Source: an uncultured Devosia sp. (GTDB taxonomy: Bacteria > Pseudomonadota > Alphaproteobacteria > Rhizobiales > Devosiaceae). Taken from it: a DNA stretch of 41,302 bases. Under the pieces are notes generated by a model. That model did no database searches, was not told the origin of the DNA, and saw only the letters and a program-made list of their open reading frames with translations. Both the position numbers and the translations under genes were made by a program. The stretch spans positions 1 through 41,302 of the forward strand of contig NZ_CAJXJS010000030.1 in NCBI RefSeq assembly GCF_913055165.1. The letters run 5' to 3'. Positions 1 to 8,774 of this stretch are shown here, in pieces (within the stretch, counting starts at the first letter, position 1; each line of letters opens with the position of its first letter).

Positions 1-846
1 CGTGCAGCCGAAACATCCGTGACCCGCCAGCAGGCCGAGGCTCGTGGCGTTGATCTCAAATTCGCCGACGCCCAGCAGAAGCAGGAAAACCAGATCAAGG
101 CCATTCGCGGCTTCATCGCACAGGGCGTTGACGCAATTCTTGTCGCCCCGGTGGTCGCCACCGGTTGGGAAGACGTGCTGACCGAAGCCAAGGAAGCCGA
201 GATTCCGGTGATCCTGCTCGATCGTGGCATCGACGCGCCAGAAGACCTCTACCTGACCTCGGTCGCTTCGGATCAGGTGCTCGAAGGTCGTGTCGCCGGC
301 CAGTGGCTGGTGGACGAGGTTGCTGGTGAAGACTGTAACGTCGTCGAGCTGCAGGGCACCGTCGGCTCGAGCCCAGCCATCAACCGCAAGCAGGGCTTCG
401 AGGAAGCGATCGCCGACGCGTCCAACATTACCATCTCCCAGAGCCAGACCGGTGACTTCACCCGCTCCAAGGGCAAGGAAGTGATGGAAGCCTTCCTCAA
501 GTCGTCCAATGGCGGCGCCGATATCTGCGCGGTTTACGCACACAATGACGACATGGCCGTTGGCGCCATCCAGGCCATCAAGGACGCCGGCCTGAAGCCG
601 GGTGAAGACATTCTGGTCGTTTCCATCGACGCGGTGCCCGATATCTTCACCGCGATTGCTGCCGGCGAAGCCAATGCGACCGTCGAGCTGACCCCGAACA
701 TGGCCGGCCCGGCCTTCGATGCCCTCGCCGCCTACTGGGCCGACGGCACCATGCCGGAGAAGTTCATCATCACCGAGTCCAAGCTCTACACCGCCGCTGA
801 TGATCCGCAGGGCGAATACGAGCGCCGCAAGGACCTCGGCTACTAA
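1..846 (+). CDS. ytfQ: Galactofuranose/sugar ABC transporter substrate-binding protein (5' partial)
   Basis: Periplasmic sugar-binding protein of the Peripla_BP_4 (RbsB-like) class. The frame is open to the first base of the window, so the N-terminus and signal peptide lie outside; the GTG at 19 is internal. The visible sequence follows E. coli YtfQ closely from memory: ADAQQKQENQIKAIRGF, QGVDAILVAPVVATGWE, NVVELQGTVG, QTGDFTRSKGKEVMEAF, VYAHNDDMAVGAIQAIK and VELTPNMAGPAFDAL are near-identical blocks. E. coli YtfQ binds galactofuranose; homologues in other groups bind arabinose or galactose, so the exact ligand is not certain. It heads an operon with ytfR, ytfT and yjfF, separated from ytfR by a hairpin-containing gap of 131 bases. 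Confidence 0.93.
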   Translation, partial: RAAETSVTRQQAEARGVDLKFADAQQKQENQIKAIRGFIAQGVDAILVAPVVATGWEDVLTEAKEAEIPVILLDRGIDAPEDLYLTSVASDQVLEGRVAGQWLVDEVAGEDCNVVELQGTVGSSPAINRKQGFEEAIADASNITISQSQTGDFTRSKGKEVMEAFLKSSNGGADICAVYAHNDDMAVGAIQAIKDAGLKPGEDILVVSIDAVPDIFTAIAAGEANATVELTPNMAGPAFDALAAYWADGTMPEKFIITESKLYTAADDPQGEYERRKDLGY

Positions 847-864
847 GGTTCACGCCAAGCTATC

Positions 865-890
865 GCCACCCGGCCCGAGGGTCGGGTGGC
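865..890 (+). terminator. Hairpin between ytfQ and ytfR (attenuator/mRNA-stabilising)
   Basis: GCCACCCG at 865-872 pairs with CGGGTGGC at 883-890, and inner bases 874-876 can pair with 879-881. A T-rich stretch follows only loosely (GTTCATTTT). It lies 19 bases after the ytfQ stop, in the position where binding-protein genes often carry a partial terminator that also protects the upstream mRNA. Confidence 0.6.
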
Positions 891-977
891 CCGTTCATTT
901 TGGGTGGCCTGGACCCCATCCAGGCCATGACGCCGTTCGGTATTTAGGGCAGACTGCGCGCAGGCAGGGAGGGGCAC

Positions 978-2495
978 ATGCCTGATGAACAATTCGCGCT
1001 CGAAGCGCGCGGTATCGTCAAAATATTCGGCAATCACATAGCGTTAGATGCTGTGGACTTCGGCCTGCGGGCCGGCGAAGTCCACGCCCTTCTGGGTGAA
1101 AACGGGGCCGGCAAATCCACCCTGATCAAGATCCTCACCGGCGCCTACCAGCCCGACGGCGGCCAAGTCCTCGCCAACGGCCAGCCGGTTTACCTGGATA
1201 ATCCTCAGCAGGCTCAGGGACATGGCATTGGCACCGTCTATCAGGAGGTCAATCTCCTGCCCAACCGGTCGGTCGCCGAAAACCTTTTTCTCGGGCACCA
1301 GCCGACGCGTTTCGGTCTCGTCGATCGTCGCAAAATGGAGCGCGAGGCTCGAACGATCCTTAGCCGCTACGGGCTCGAGATCGATCCCTCCAGCGAACTG
1401 GGCGCCTATTCGGTGGCCGTGCAGCAGATCGTCGCCATCGCACGTGCCGTCGAACTCTCCGGCAAGGTCCTCATCCTGGATGAGCCCACCGCCAGTCTCG
1501 ACCGTAACGAGGTGGAGCGGCTGTTTGAAATCATTCGCGATCTCAAGGCGCGCGGCCTGGCCGTCGTCTTCATCACCCACTTTCTGGACCAGGTCTTTGC
1601 AGTGGCGGACCGGGTCACCATCCTCCGCAACGGCAAGCTGATCGAGACCCGCGCGCTGGACGATATGAGCCGCACCGACGTGGTGCGCCTGATGCTGGGC
1701 AAGGACGTTGCTTTTTCGGGCGCCACCGGCGTCGAGGACGCGCGCCCCATGGGTGAGGTCCTGCTCGACTTTTCCAACTACGGCCGCAAACGCAGCGTGC
1801 ACCCGTTCAACCTCACCATCCATAAGGGGGAAGTGATCGGTGTCGCTGGTCTTCTGGGGTCAGGCCGAACCGAGATGGCGCGCATCATGTTCGGCGCCGA
1901 CGCGGCTGACGAGGGCGAGGTCTCCGTTGCGGGCAAGAAAACGACAATTGCTCGTCCGACAGATGCCATCAAGCATGGTTTCGGCTTCTGTCCCGAAGAC
2001 CGCAAGGCCGAGGGCATATTCGGCGACCTCTCGGTCCGGGAGAACATAGTCATTGCCCTGCAAGGCAAGCTGGGTTGGTTCAGCGCTCTCAATCGTGACG
2101 AACAGCTTGAGATTGCTGGTCGTTTCGGCGAAGCCATGGACATCCGGGCCGCCTCTCTGGACATGCCGGTCAAACTGCTTTCGGGCGGCAATCAGCAAAA
2201 GGTCATTTTGTCCCGCTGGCTCGCCACCGATCCTGCCTTCCTCATTCTCGACGAGCCGACGCGCGGCATCGACGTGGGGGCGCATGCCGAAATTGTCCGG
2301 ACCATCAATAGGTTGCGCGACGAAGGTCTGGCCCTGGTCGTGATCTCTTCGGAGCTGGATGAAGTCGTTGCCTATTCCTCCCGCATCGTGGTGATGCGTG
2401 ACCGCGAAATGGTCGCCGAACTCAACGGCGAGAATATCAATCCCGGCGTCATCGTGCAGGCGATCGCCAATCACCGCGATGAGGAACTCGCATGA
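978..2495 (+). CDS. ytfR: Sugar ABC transporter ATP-binding protein (tandem ATPase domains)
   Basis: Cytoplasmic ATPase of a YtfQRT-YjfF/RbsA-type importer, 505 residues, the usual length for the double-domain class. The first domain has an intact Walker A (GENGAGKST, residues 40-48) and Walker B (LILDEPTASLD). Its signature is degenerate (YSVAVQQ). The second domain has the usual degenerate Walker A (GLLGSGRTEM) but an intact LSGGNQQK signature and LILDEPTRGID, as is typical for this family. The ATG at 978 is preceded by GGGAGGGG (about 968-974), a strong ribosome site. The stop overlaps the next start by 4 bases, so translation is probably coupled to ytfT. Confidence 0.93.
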   Translation: MPDEQFALEARGIVKIFGNHIALDAVDFGLRAGEVHALLGENGAGKSTLIKILTGAYQPDGGQVLANGQPVYLDNPQQAQGHGIGTVYQEVNLLPNRSVAENLFLGHQPTRFGLVDRRKMEREARTILSRYGLEIDPSSELGAYSVAVQQIVAIARAVELSGKVLILDEPTASLDRNEVERLFEIIRDLKARGLAVVFITHFLDQVFAVADRVTILRNGKLIETRALDDMSRTDVVRLMLGKDVAFSGATGVEDARPMGEVLLDFSNYGRKRSVHPFNLTIHKGEVIGVAGLLGSGRTEMARIMFGADAADEGEVSVAGKKTTIARPTDAIKHGFGFCPEDRKAEGIFGDLSVRENIVIALQGKLGWFSALNRDEQLEIAGRFGEAMDIRAASLDMPVKLLSGGNQQKVILSRWLATDPAFLILDEPTRGIDVGAHAEIVRTINRLRDEGLALVVISSELDEVVAYSSRIVVMRDREMVAELNGENINPGVIVQAIANHRDEELA

Positions 2496-3490
2496 CGCGG
2501 CGCCTATTGTCTCGCCTCGCCAATCCGCAACTGCTGGCCCTTGCCGGCGTTCTGCTGATCAACTGGTTTTTGTTTCCCAATTTTTTCCGCATTACCTGGC
2601 AGGACGGCAGGCTGTTCGGCAGCCTTATCGACGTTCTGAACCGGGGGGCGCCGGTGGCAATTCTGGCCATCGGCATGGTGGGTGTCATCGCCACCAAGGG
2701 TGTCGACCTGTCGGTCGGCGCGGTGATGGCCATGGCGGGCGCGGTGGCTGCGACATTGGTGGTGGCCGGTTATCCAGCACCCGTCGCTGTCGCCGCCGCG
2801 CTCGTTGTCGGCCTGCTCTGCGGGCTGTGGAACGGCTTCCTAGTGGCAATCCTTGATATCCAGCCCATCGTTGCTACCCTCGTGCTCATGGTGGCTGGAC
2901 GGGGCATCGCCCAGCTGATCACCGAGGGCTTCATTGTCACTTTCACTGATCCAGTGCTCATCTTCATTGGCACGGGAACATTCCTGGGCCTGCCCATGGC
3001 TGCCGTCATTGCAATAGTCCTGTTGGTTATGGTCACGCTCCTCGTCCGCAAGACCGCGCTCGGACTGTTCATCGAAGCCGTCGGCGTCAACCGTGCCGCG
3101 GCCAGCCTTGCCGGCATACGAAGCCGCATGCTGCTGCTCTATGTCTATGGTCTGTCCGGCTTTTGTGCGGCTATAGCCGGTATCATCGTGGCCGGTGATA
3201 TCCGTGGAGCCGACGCCAATAATGCGGGCCTATGGCTTGAGCTCGACGCCATCCTCGCCGTGGTCATCGGCGGCACCTCCCTCTTGGGCGGTCGCTTCTC
3301 GGTACCGCTGGCGGTGGTGGGCGCCCTGATCATCCAGGCGATGAATACCGGCATTCTGGTCTCAGGCTTCCCGCCCGAGTTCAACCTCATCGTCAAGGCC
3401 GCACTGATCTTCCTTGTCCTCATCATCCAGTCGCCTTTGGCGACCCGCATCGTCCCGGTGCGCATGCCCGCCAGGGAGGCCAGCAAATGA
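2492..3490 (+). CDS. ytfT: Sugar ABC transporter permease
   Basis: Integral membrane permease of the BPD_transp_2 (RbsC/YtfT) family, 332 residues with about ten hydrophobic segments. The family motif appears as TKGVDLSVGAVMAMAGAV, and the conserved GGTSLLGGRFSV block lies in the C-terminal third. It starts inside the ytfR stop (ATGA) and ends inside the start of the next permease (ATGA), so three genes are translated as one coupled block. With the following gene it forms a heterodimeric channel. Assignment to ytfT rather than the second permease rests on gene order and the longer N-terminal region. Confidence 0.9.
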   Translation: MTRRLLSRLANPQLLALAGVLLINWFLFPNFFRITWQDGRLFGSLIDVLNRGAPVAILAIGMVGVIATKGVDLSVGAVMAMAGAVAATLVVAGYPAPVAVAAALVVGLLCGLWNGFLVAILDIQPIVATLVLMVAGRGIAQLITEGFIVTFTDPVLIFIGTGTFLGLPMAAVIAIVLLVMVTLLVRKTALGLFIEAVGVNRAAASLAGIRSRMLLLYVYGLSGFCAAIAGIIVAGDIRGADANNAGLWLELDAILAVVIGGTSLLGGRFSVPLAVVGALIIQAMNTGILVSGFPPEFNLIVKAALIFLVLIIQSPLATRIVPVRMPAREASK

Positions 3491-4455
3491 GCCGCAGCCT
3501 TCGGCCGCTCTTCGCCACTGCCGTGATCTTCGCCATCGCCTATGCCCTGGCGGTCATGCAGTTTCCTTCGATGTTTTCGACGCGCGTCCTGGGCAACTTC
3601 CTCACGGACAACGCCTTTCTCGGCATCACGGCGGTCGGCATGACATTCGTGATCATTTCCGGCGGTATCGACCTCTCCGTGGGCGCGGTCATCGGCTTCA
3701 CCGGAGTGCTCGTCGCCGTTCTGATTTCCTGGGCCGGTTGGCATCCGCTTGCGGCCTTTGGCATGGCGCTTGCCGTCGCCGCCTTGTTCGGCGCCGTCAT
3801 GGGCCTGGCCATCCATTATCTGCAGGTTCCGGCCTTCATTGTCACCCTGGCCGGCATGTTCCTCGCCCGCGGCGGCGCTTCCGTCATCACTCAGGATTCG
3901 GTGCCAGTCAGCCATGAATTCTATGACTGGATCTCCGACCTCGTCATCCGGCTGCCCGGAGGAGGGCGGCTGAGCTTCATCGGCTTGTTGATGGTTGCGG
4001 TCTTTGTCGTCGGCGCCCTTGTGGCCCATCGGACCCGCTTTGGCTCCTATGTCTATGCCTTGGGCGGCAATACGGTTTCGGCTTCGCTGATGGGTGTTCC
4101 GGTTGCCCGCACGACGGTAGGCGTCTACATGCTGTCTTCCGTGCTGGCAGCCTTGGCGGGAATCGTATTCTCTCTTTATACTTCCGCCGGCTATCCGCTG
4201 GCTGCCGTGGGTGTTGAGCTTGACGCGATCAGTGCGGTTGTCATTGGGGGCACACTGCTCACTGGCGGTTATGGTTTTGTGCTCGGCACATTCATCGGCG
4301 TGATGCTTTTGGGCCTGGTGCAGACCTACATCATTTTCGACGGCACGCTGTCGAGCTGGTGGACCAAGATCGTGATCGGGGCGCTGCTGTTCCTGTTCAT
4401 CGTGCTGCAGCGGTTGATATTTGCCGCTTCTGCGCAGGGAGAGAAAGCGTCCTGA
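3487..4455 (+). CDS. yjfF: Sugar ABC transporter permease (second subunit)
   Basis: Second BPD_transp_2 permease, 322 residues. It carries the family motif ISGGIDLSVGAVIGFTG near residue 60 and GGTLLTGGYGFVLGTFIGV near the C-terminus. It overlaps ytfT by 4 bases. Together with YtfT and YtfR it completes the galactofuranose-type importer of E. coli gene order ytfQ-ytfR-ytfT-yjfF. A 65-base gap with a weak hairpin (4476-4494) separates it from the downstream regulator, which may share the transcript. Confidence 0.9.
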   Translation: MSRSLRPLFATAVIFAIAYALAVMQFPSMFSTRVLGNFLTDNAFLGITAVGMTFVIISGGIDLSVGAVIGFTGVLVAVLISWAGWHPLAAFGMALAVAALFGAVMGLAIHYLQVPAFIVTLAGMFLARGGASVITQDSVPVSHEFYDWISDLVIRLPGGGRLSFIGLLMVAVFVVGALVAHRTRFGSYVYALGGNTVSASLMGVPVARTTVGVYMLSSVLAALAGIVFSLYTSAGYPLAAVGVELDAISAVVIGGTLLTGGYGFVLGTFIGVMLLGLVQTYIIFDGTLSSWWTKIVIGALLFLFIVLQRLIFAASAQGEKAS

Positions 4456-4520
4456 ATGTATGGCTGGGTTCGAGCGGGGAGAACTGATCTCTCCGTCACG
4501 CGTGTTCGAAAGCCGCGAGC

Positions 4521-5252
4521 ATGATCGAGACAGGCGGCCTGATCCGCTCGCTTTCCGGACGTCGCGCCGCGCGGAACTTCCATACCTTCGTCATCAATGA
4601 GATCGGTCACTCCATCGTCACCGGCGAGTTCCCGATAGGCTCGGTCCTCGCCAGTGACGCTGTGATGATGGAAACCTACGGCGTCTCACGGACGGTGCTG
4701 CGTGAGGCGCTGAAGACGCTTGAGGCCAAAGGGCTTGTCGAAGCGCGGCCGAAGGTGGGCACTAGGGTATCGCCGCGCGGACGCTGGAATTTCTTCGATC
4801 CCCAGGTCCTTGCCTGGCACTTCGATGCGCCGCCTGATGTTGCGTTCTACGAAAGCCTGTTTCGCTCCCGTGCCGCGCTGGAAGCGCCGATGATCGAACT
4901 GGCCGCTACGCAACGCACGGCCGAACATGTTCGCCTGCTCAAATACTGGTGTCATCAGATGGACACGGCTGGCCAGTCTATCGAGCAATATGGCTTGGCC
5001 TGTCTCGAGGTTCACTCCACCTTGGCCGAAGCAAGCCGGGACCCGCTTCTCCGATCGGTTATCGGGGTGGTCGAGCTGACATTGGCGCTGGCGCTGACTC
5101 GTGACCGGACCATGTCCGGAGCCGAATATCGCGAGATGTCAGTTCGCCTGTTCGAAAAGTTGATCGAACAGGTAGAAGCCGGCAAGCCCGAAGAAGCTGG
5201 TGAGACCTTCGACCGCATTCGGCAAGTAGATCATGCGCAGGTTATCGGCTGA
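4521..5252 (+). CDS. GntR-family transcriptional regulator, FadR/FCD subfamily
   Basis: Repressor-type regulator of 243 residues. The N-terminal winged helix-turn-helix (about residues 20-90) contains the GntR signature SRTVLREALKTLEAKGLVEA followed by GTRV. The C-terminal part is an all-helical FCD ligand-binding domain (FRSRAALEAPMIELAA; later His residues in EVHSTLAEAS are candidate metal or ligand contacts). No earlier in-frame start is available and the ribosome site is weak (about GCGAG). Its position 65 bases after yjfF suggests it controls the sugar importer and responds to a sugar acid or related metabolite; this is inferred from context. It converges on the GlpR-like gene with a 13-base gap. 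Confidence 0.85.
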   Translation: MIETGGLIRSLSGRRAARNFHTFVINEIGHSIVTGEFPIGSVLASDAVMMETYGVSRTVLREALKTLEAKGLVEARPKVGTRVSPRGRWNFFDPQVLAWHFDAPPDVAFYESLFRSRAALEAPMIELAATQRTAEHVRLLKYWCHQMDTAGQSIEQYGLACLEVHSTLAEASRDPLLRSVIGVVELTLALALTRDRTMSGAEYREMSVRLFEKLIEQVEAGKPEEAGETFDRIRQVDHAQVIG

Positions 5253-5265
5253 AGCCAGCCGCCGG

Positions 5266-6051
5266 TCAGGCCGTGTCCTCACCACACAGAACCACTTCGG
5301 TTCCGGCGGCGGCAAGCGCAGCGCCCGCCAAGTCATCATCGGGCAATTTGTCCGTGAAGAAGGCAGTGATGCGATTGAACGGCACCACCCGGACTGAAGC
5401 GTCGCGCGACCATTTGCTGACATCGGCAGCCAGGAACTGGACCCGGGAATTGGCGATCAGGGTGCTGGTGGTCTGGGCTTCCGAATAGCTGAAGTCCAGA
5501 ACGCCCTTTTCCGGATTGAGGGCGCCGGCCCCGATTACAGCGTGGGTTGCGTAGAACTTTTCGAAGAACTGCAGGGAGTCTGCACCGACGACGTCGCGGT
5601 CATTGTGCCGGAACAGACCCCCGGTGATGTGCACTTCGATCTGGGGCGCATTGCTCAGGGCCAGGGCCACATCGATATTGTTCGTGACGATGCGCAATCC
5701 ATTGTGGTCGCGCAGGGCCTCGGCCACGAACTGCACTGTGCTGCCAATGCCCATGAAGACGGTGGAGCCTGGCTCGATCGCTTCGGCGATACGGGTCGCT
5801 ATGCGGCGCTTGGCGGCGCTGTTGAGGGCGGCGCGGGCATTGATCGAGATGTTGCGACCCTCGACCGGCGCATCGACACCGCCATGGAAACGGCGAGCAT
5901 AACCCAGATCGCACAGGGCGTTGATGTCGCGCCGTACAGTCTGGGTGGTCACCTGATAACGGCTGGCGAGCTGCTCGATATATTGAGCGCCTTCCGCCTC
6001 GATCAGCGCCAGGATGTCGCGTTGCCGGCTCGACAGCATGTCTTGCCCCAT
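5266..6051 (-). CDS. glpR: DeoR-family repressor, GlpR-like
   Basis: Transcriptional repressor of 261 residues when started at the ATG at 6051. The open frame continues upstream, but that extension runs through ugpQ in another frame and is not credible. The N-terminal DeoR helix-turn-helix reads VTTQTVRRDINALCDLGYARRFHGG (about residues 34-58). The C-terminal sugar-phosphate sensor domain carries STVFMGIGSTVQFVAEAL, LRIVTNNIDVALAL and a FSYSEAQT block that parallels the DYHEVRT region of E. coli GlpR. It starts 10 bases after the ugpQ stop and is therefore the last gene of the ugp operon. Sensing glycerol-3-phosphate is inferred from homology and context. GlpR-like palindromes lie upstream of ugpB. 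Confidence 0.85.
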   Translation of the reverse strand: MGQDMLSSRQRDILALIEAEGAQYIEQLASRYQVTTQTVRRDINALCDLGYARRFHGGVDAPVEGRNISINARAALNSAAKRRIATRIAEAIEPGSTVFMGIGSTVQFVAEALRDHNGLRIVTNNIDVALALSNAPQIEVHITGGLFRHNDRDVVGADSLQFFEKFYATHAVIGAGALNPEKGVLDFSYSEAQTTSTLIANSRVQFLAADVSKWSRDASVRVVPFNRITAFFTDKLPDDDLAGAALAAAGTEVVLCGEDTA

Positions 6052-6061
6052 AATGCCCCCG

Positions 6062-6808
6062 CTACCCGAGGAAAACCTTCGGATTGTCGGTGATGACGCC
6101 CGCAAGGCCGGCGCCCCAGAAGGAAACCAGCTGTATCGGATCGTTGCAGGTCCAGGCCCGCACCTTGATGCCGCGCTTGGTCGTTTCTTCGAGTAGGCCG
6201 ATGCTAAGCGCCTTGAAGTGCATGTGGATGGTCGTGGCCGGGATGGCGGCCAGTTGTTCGGCCCAGTCTTCCGGCGGTCGGCCCCAAAGCATGGCCATTT
6301 CCAGCTCCGGCTCAAGCGCATGCATCGCCTTGAGGGCCTCCGGGTCAAAGCTGGATATCATGATCTGCGTCTGGGGCGCGCGCCGGGCGATATCGGCCTG
6401 TACTGCCCGCACCAGCTGATCGAGTGATTTGTGGTGCTTGTGTTGCTTGATCTCGACATTGGCGCTGAGGCCCAACTCGCCCAAGGCCGTGATCGTCTCG
6501 GCGAGAGTAGGAATGCGTTCCCCGGCAAAGTACGGATCGAACCAGTTGCCGGCGTCAAGAGCGCCGATTTCGGCCGCCGTCAGATCGCCCAGGGAGCCAG
6601 TGCCGGAGCTCGTGCGGTCCACGCTGTCGTCATGAATGACCACGAGCGTGCCGTCGGCGCTGAGCGCCACATCGAGCTCCACCCATTTTGCGCCAGCTTC
6701 GGCGGCGGCCCGGAAAGCGGCAATGGTGTTTTCCGGGGCGATCGCCGAGGCACCCCGATGGGCCTGAACTTCGTCCCGCTGGGGACCGATGGAGAATTGG
6801 CTTGTCAT
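6062..6808 (-). CDS. ugpQ: Glycerophosphodiester phosphodiesterase
   Basis: Hydrolyses glycerophosphodiesters to glycerol-3-phosphate and an alcohol; here probably cytosolic, since no signal peptide is seen. It has 248 residues from the ATG at 6808, about the length of E. coli UgpQ. GDPD-family residues are visible: HRG at 17-19, PEN at 25-27, ELD at 44-46 (metal ligands) and HDD at 59-61 (second catalytic His), followed by VDRTSSGTG. Near the C-terminus, ITDNPKVFLG closes the barrel as in the family. It follows ugpC in the E. coli order ugpBAECQ and would process diesters imported by UgpBAEC. Confidence 0.92.
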   Translation of the reverse strand: MTSQFSIGPQRDEVQAHRGASAIAPENTIAAFRAAAEAGAKWVELDVALSADGTLVVIHDDSVDRTSSGTGSLGDLTAAEIGALDAGNWFDPYFAGERIPTLAETITALGELGLSANVEIKQHKHHKSLDQLVRAVQADIARRAPQTQIMISSFDPEALKAMHALEPELEMAMLWGRPPEDWAEQLAAIPATTIHMHFKALSIGLLEETTKRGIKVRAWTCNDPIQLVSFWGAGLAGVITDNPKVFLG

Positions 6809-6851
6809 GACGCGTCTTCGTGATGAATGGCAGGCCCTTAGGCTGTTTGTG

Positions 6852-7910
6852 CTACAGATTTGCGACAGGGCTGTCGGTTCTCCGTCCCGTATCCGAATTG
6901 TAGGGATGGATGTCGGCGAGCCGCGCATGGAGGGTGATGTCTGCGCCTTCTTCCAGGTGCGGCCGTCCAGGGATGCTCAGCACAACGGATTGTCCCGAGC
7001 TGTCGAGCCGCACATGGACGTGGCTTTCCCCGCCAATGGGTTCGAGCAGTTCCACACTGCCCTTAAGACTGATAGAAGCGCCCTCCTGCGGGGCAATAAA
7101 AAGCGCGTCCGGACGTATGCCGATGATGTCGGTCTTGGCAGGCAGGGTGCCGATTGAGTTCTTGTTGGCAACCGATGAGACTTCAATCAGGTTCATCGGC
7201 GGCGAGCCGATAAAGCCGGCCACGAAAAGGGTCGCCGGACGATCATAGACTTCGGTCGGGGTGCCGATCTGCTCGACCAGGCCGCCATTCATCACCACCA
7301 GCCGGTCGGCCAAGGTCATGGCCTCGAGCTGGTCGTGGGTGACGTAGAGGCTGGTCGTCTTGAGACGACGCTGCAGCTTGCGGATTTCCACTCGCATCTG
7401 CACGCGCAGCTTGGCGTCCAGATTGGAGAGTGGCTCGTCGAACAGGAAGGCGGCAGGCTCTCGCACAATGGCGCGGCCCATGGCCACGCGCTGGCGTTGC
7501 CCCCCGGAAAGCTGGCGCGGCTTGCGATCGAGCAACGGCCCGATTTCGAGAATGTCGGCCGCTTCCTGCACTCGCCGGTCGATTTCGCCGCGCGGCGTGC
7601 CGCGGTTCTTGAGCCCATACTCGAGATTCCCGCGCACGCTCATATGCGGGTAGAGTGCATAGTTTTGGAACACCATGGCGATGTCGCGTTCGGCGGGCTC
7701 GGCCTTGACGACATCCTTGCCGCCGATCTCGATGCGGCCGGATGTGACGGTTTCGAGGCCAGCCACCATGCGCAGCAGCGTGGACTTGCCGCAGCCCGAG
7801 GGACCAACGAGGACGATCAGTTCCCCGTCCGCCACCTGCAAATTGATGCCTTTGACGGCCGGGACATTGCCGTAGTTCTTCTTAAGGTCGACCAGATTGA
7901 TGGTGGCCAT
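6852..7910 (-). CDS. ugpC: sn-Glycerol-3-phosphate ABC transporter ATP-binding protein
   Basis: ATPase of 352 residues with Walker A GPSGCGKST (36-44), Q-loop MVFQNYALYPHM, signature LSGGQ (134-138), Walker B FLFDEP (155-160) and a C-terminal TOBE/regulatory domain. This is the MalK/UgpC class, which can be shared between importers. It sits 3 bases after ugpE and 43 bases before ugpQ, in the standard ugp order. The ATG at 7910 is favoured because it gives the family start MATINLVDLKKNYG. Confidence 0.93.
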   Translation of the reverse strand: MATINLVDLKKNYGNVPAVKGINLQVADGELIVLVGPSGCGKSTLLRMVAGLETVTSGRIEIGGKDVVKAEPAERDIAMVFQNYALYPHMSVRGNLEYGLKNRGTPRGEIDRRVQEAADILEIGPLLDRKPRQLSGGQRQRVAMGRAIVREPAAFLFDEPLSNLDAKLRVQMRVEIRKLQRRLKTTSLYVTHDQLEAMTLADRLVVMNGGLVEQIGTPTEVYDRPATLFVAGFIGSPPMNLIEVSSVANKNSIGTLPAKTDIIGIRPDALFIAPQEGASISLKGSVELLEPIGGESHVHVRLDSSGQSVVLSIPGRPHLEEGADITLHARLADIHPYNSDTGRRTDSPVANL

Positions 7911-7913
7911 GGC

Positions 7914-8762
7914 TTATTTCTCCGTATCCACGAGGCCTTTGACGAATAGGCGCTGCATGAAGATGACGACGAGGACTGGGGGGAGCATGGCCAGGATCAC
8001 CGAAGCCATGACCAGGTTCCACAAGGGTTCAGCATCAGCTGTCGCAGCGAGACGCTTGATGCCCATAACGACCGTGTAGTAGCGGCTGTCCGTGGTGACG
8101 AGCAGGGGCCAGAGATACTGCACCCAGCCATAGATGAAGAGGATGACGAAGAGCGCCGCGATATTGGTCCGGCTCAATGGGATGAGAATATCGCGGAAGA
8201 ACTTCATGGGGCCCGCACCATCCACACGAGCCGCTTCCATCAATTCGTCAGGAACGGTGAGGAAGAATTGGCGGAAGAGGAACGTCGCGGTCGCCGAGGC
8301 GATCAGCGGCAGGGTGAGGCCCACATAGGAATTGAGCAGCCCGAGATTAGCCACGACGGCGAAGGTCGGGATGATGCGCACCTCGACCGGCAGCATCAGA
8401 GTGATGAAGATGATCCAGAAGGCCAAGAGCCGGAATGGGAACTTGAAAAAGACGATCGCATAGGCTGAAAGCAGCGAAATAGCGATTTTGCCCACGGCGA
8501 TGACGATGGCGATGATCGTTGAGTTCATCAGCATGATCGAGACGGGTGGGGCCCCTGCCGTGGATATGCCCTCATTGAGCATGCGACCGTAGTTTTCCAG
8601 CATATGCGGGCCAGGCAGCAGGGGCACCAGGCCACGCATGAAGTCACCCGATCCGTGGGTCGAGGCGATGAAGGCCAGATAGACTGGGAACACGACGATG
8701 ACGACGCCGGCGATCAGAACCAAATGGGTGAGAAAGCTGAGCCAGGGGCGATTTTCGACCAT
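7914..8762 (-). CDS. ugpE: sn-Glycerol-3-phosphate ABC transporter permease UgpE
   Basis: Membrane permease of the MalG/UgpE class, 282 residues and six predicted membrane spans. The cytoplasmic EAA loop reads EAARVDGAGPMKFFRDILIPLSRTN. The block FIASTHGSGDFMRGLVPLLPG between the first two spans is characteristic of UgpE. It starts at the ATG at 8762, 12 bases after ugpA, and ends 3 bases before ugpC. It pairs with UgpA to form the channel. Confidence 0.92.
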   Translation of the reverse strand: MVENRPWLSFLTHLVLIAGVVIVVFPVYLAFIASTHGSGDFMRGLVPLLPGPHMLENYGRMLNEGISTAGAPPVSIMLMNSTIIAIVIAVGKIAISLLSAYAIVFFKFPFRLLAFWIIFITLMLPVEVRIIPTFAVVANLGLLNSYVGLTLPLIASATATFLFRQFFLTVPDELMEAARVDGAGPMKFFRDILIPLSRTNIAALFVILFIYGWVQYLWPLLVTTDSRYYTVVMGIKRLAATADAEPLWNLVMASVILAMLPPVLVVIFMQRLFVKGLVDTEK

Positions 8763-8774
8763 TTTCTCGGCTCC

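Noticed and set aside
1044..1823. Minus-strand open frame opposite ytfR
   Set aside because: Mirror frame of a high-GC gene; low-complexity composition and no recognisable domain.
6052..6348. N-terminal extension of the GlpR-like gene
   Set aside because: The extra 99 residues are an out-of-frame reading of ugpQ; the DeoR domain begins at the ATG at 6051.
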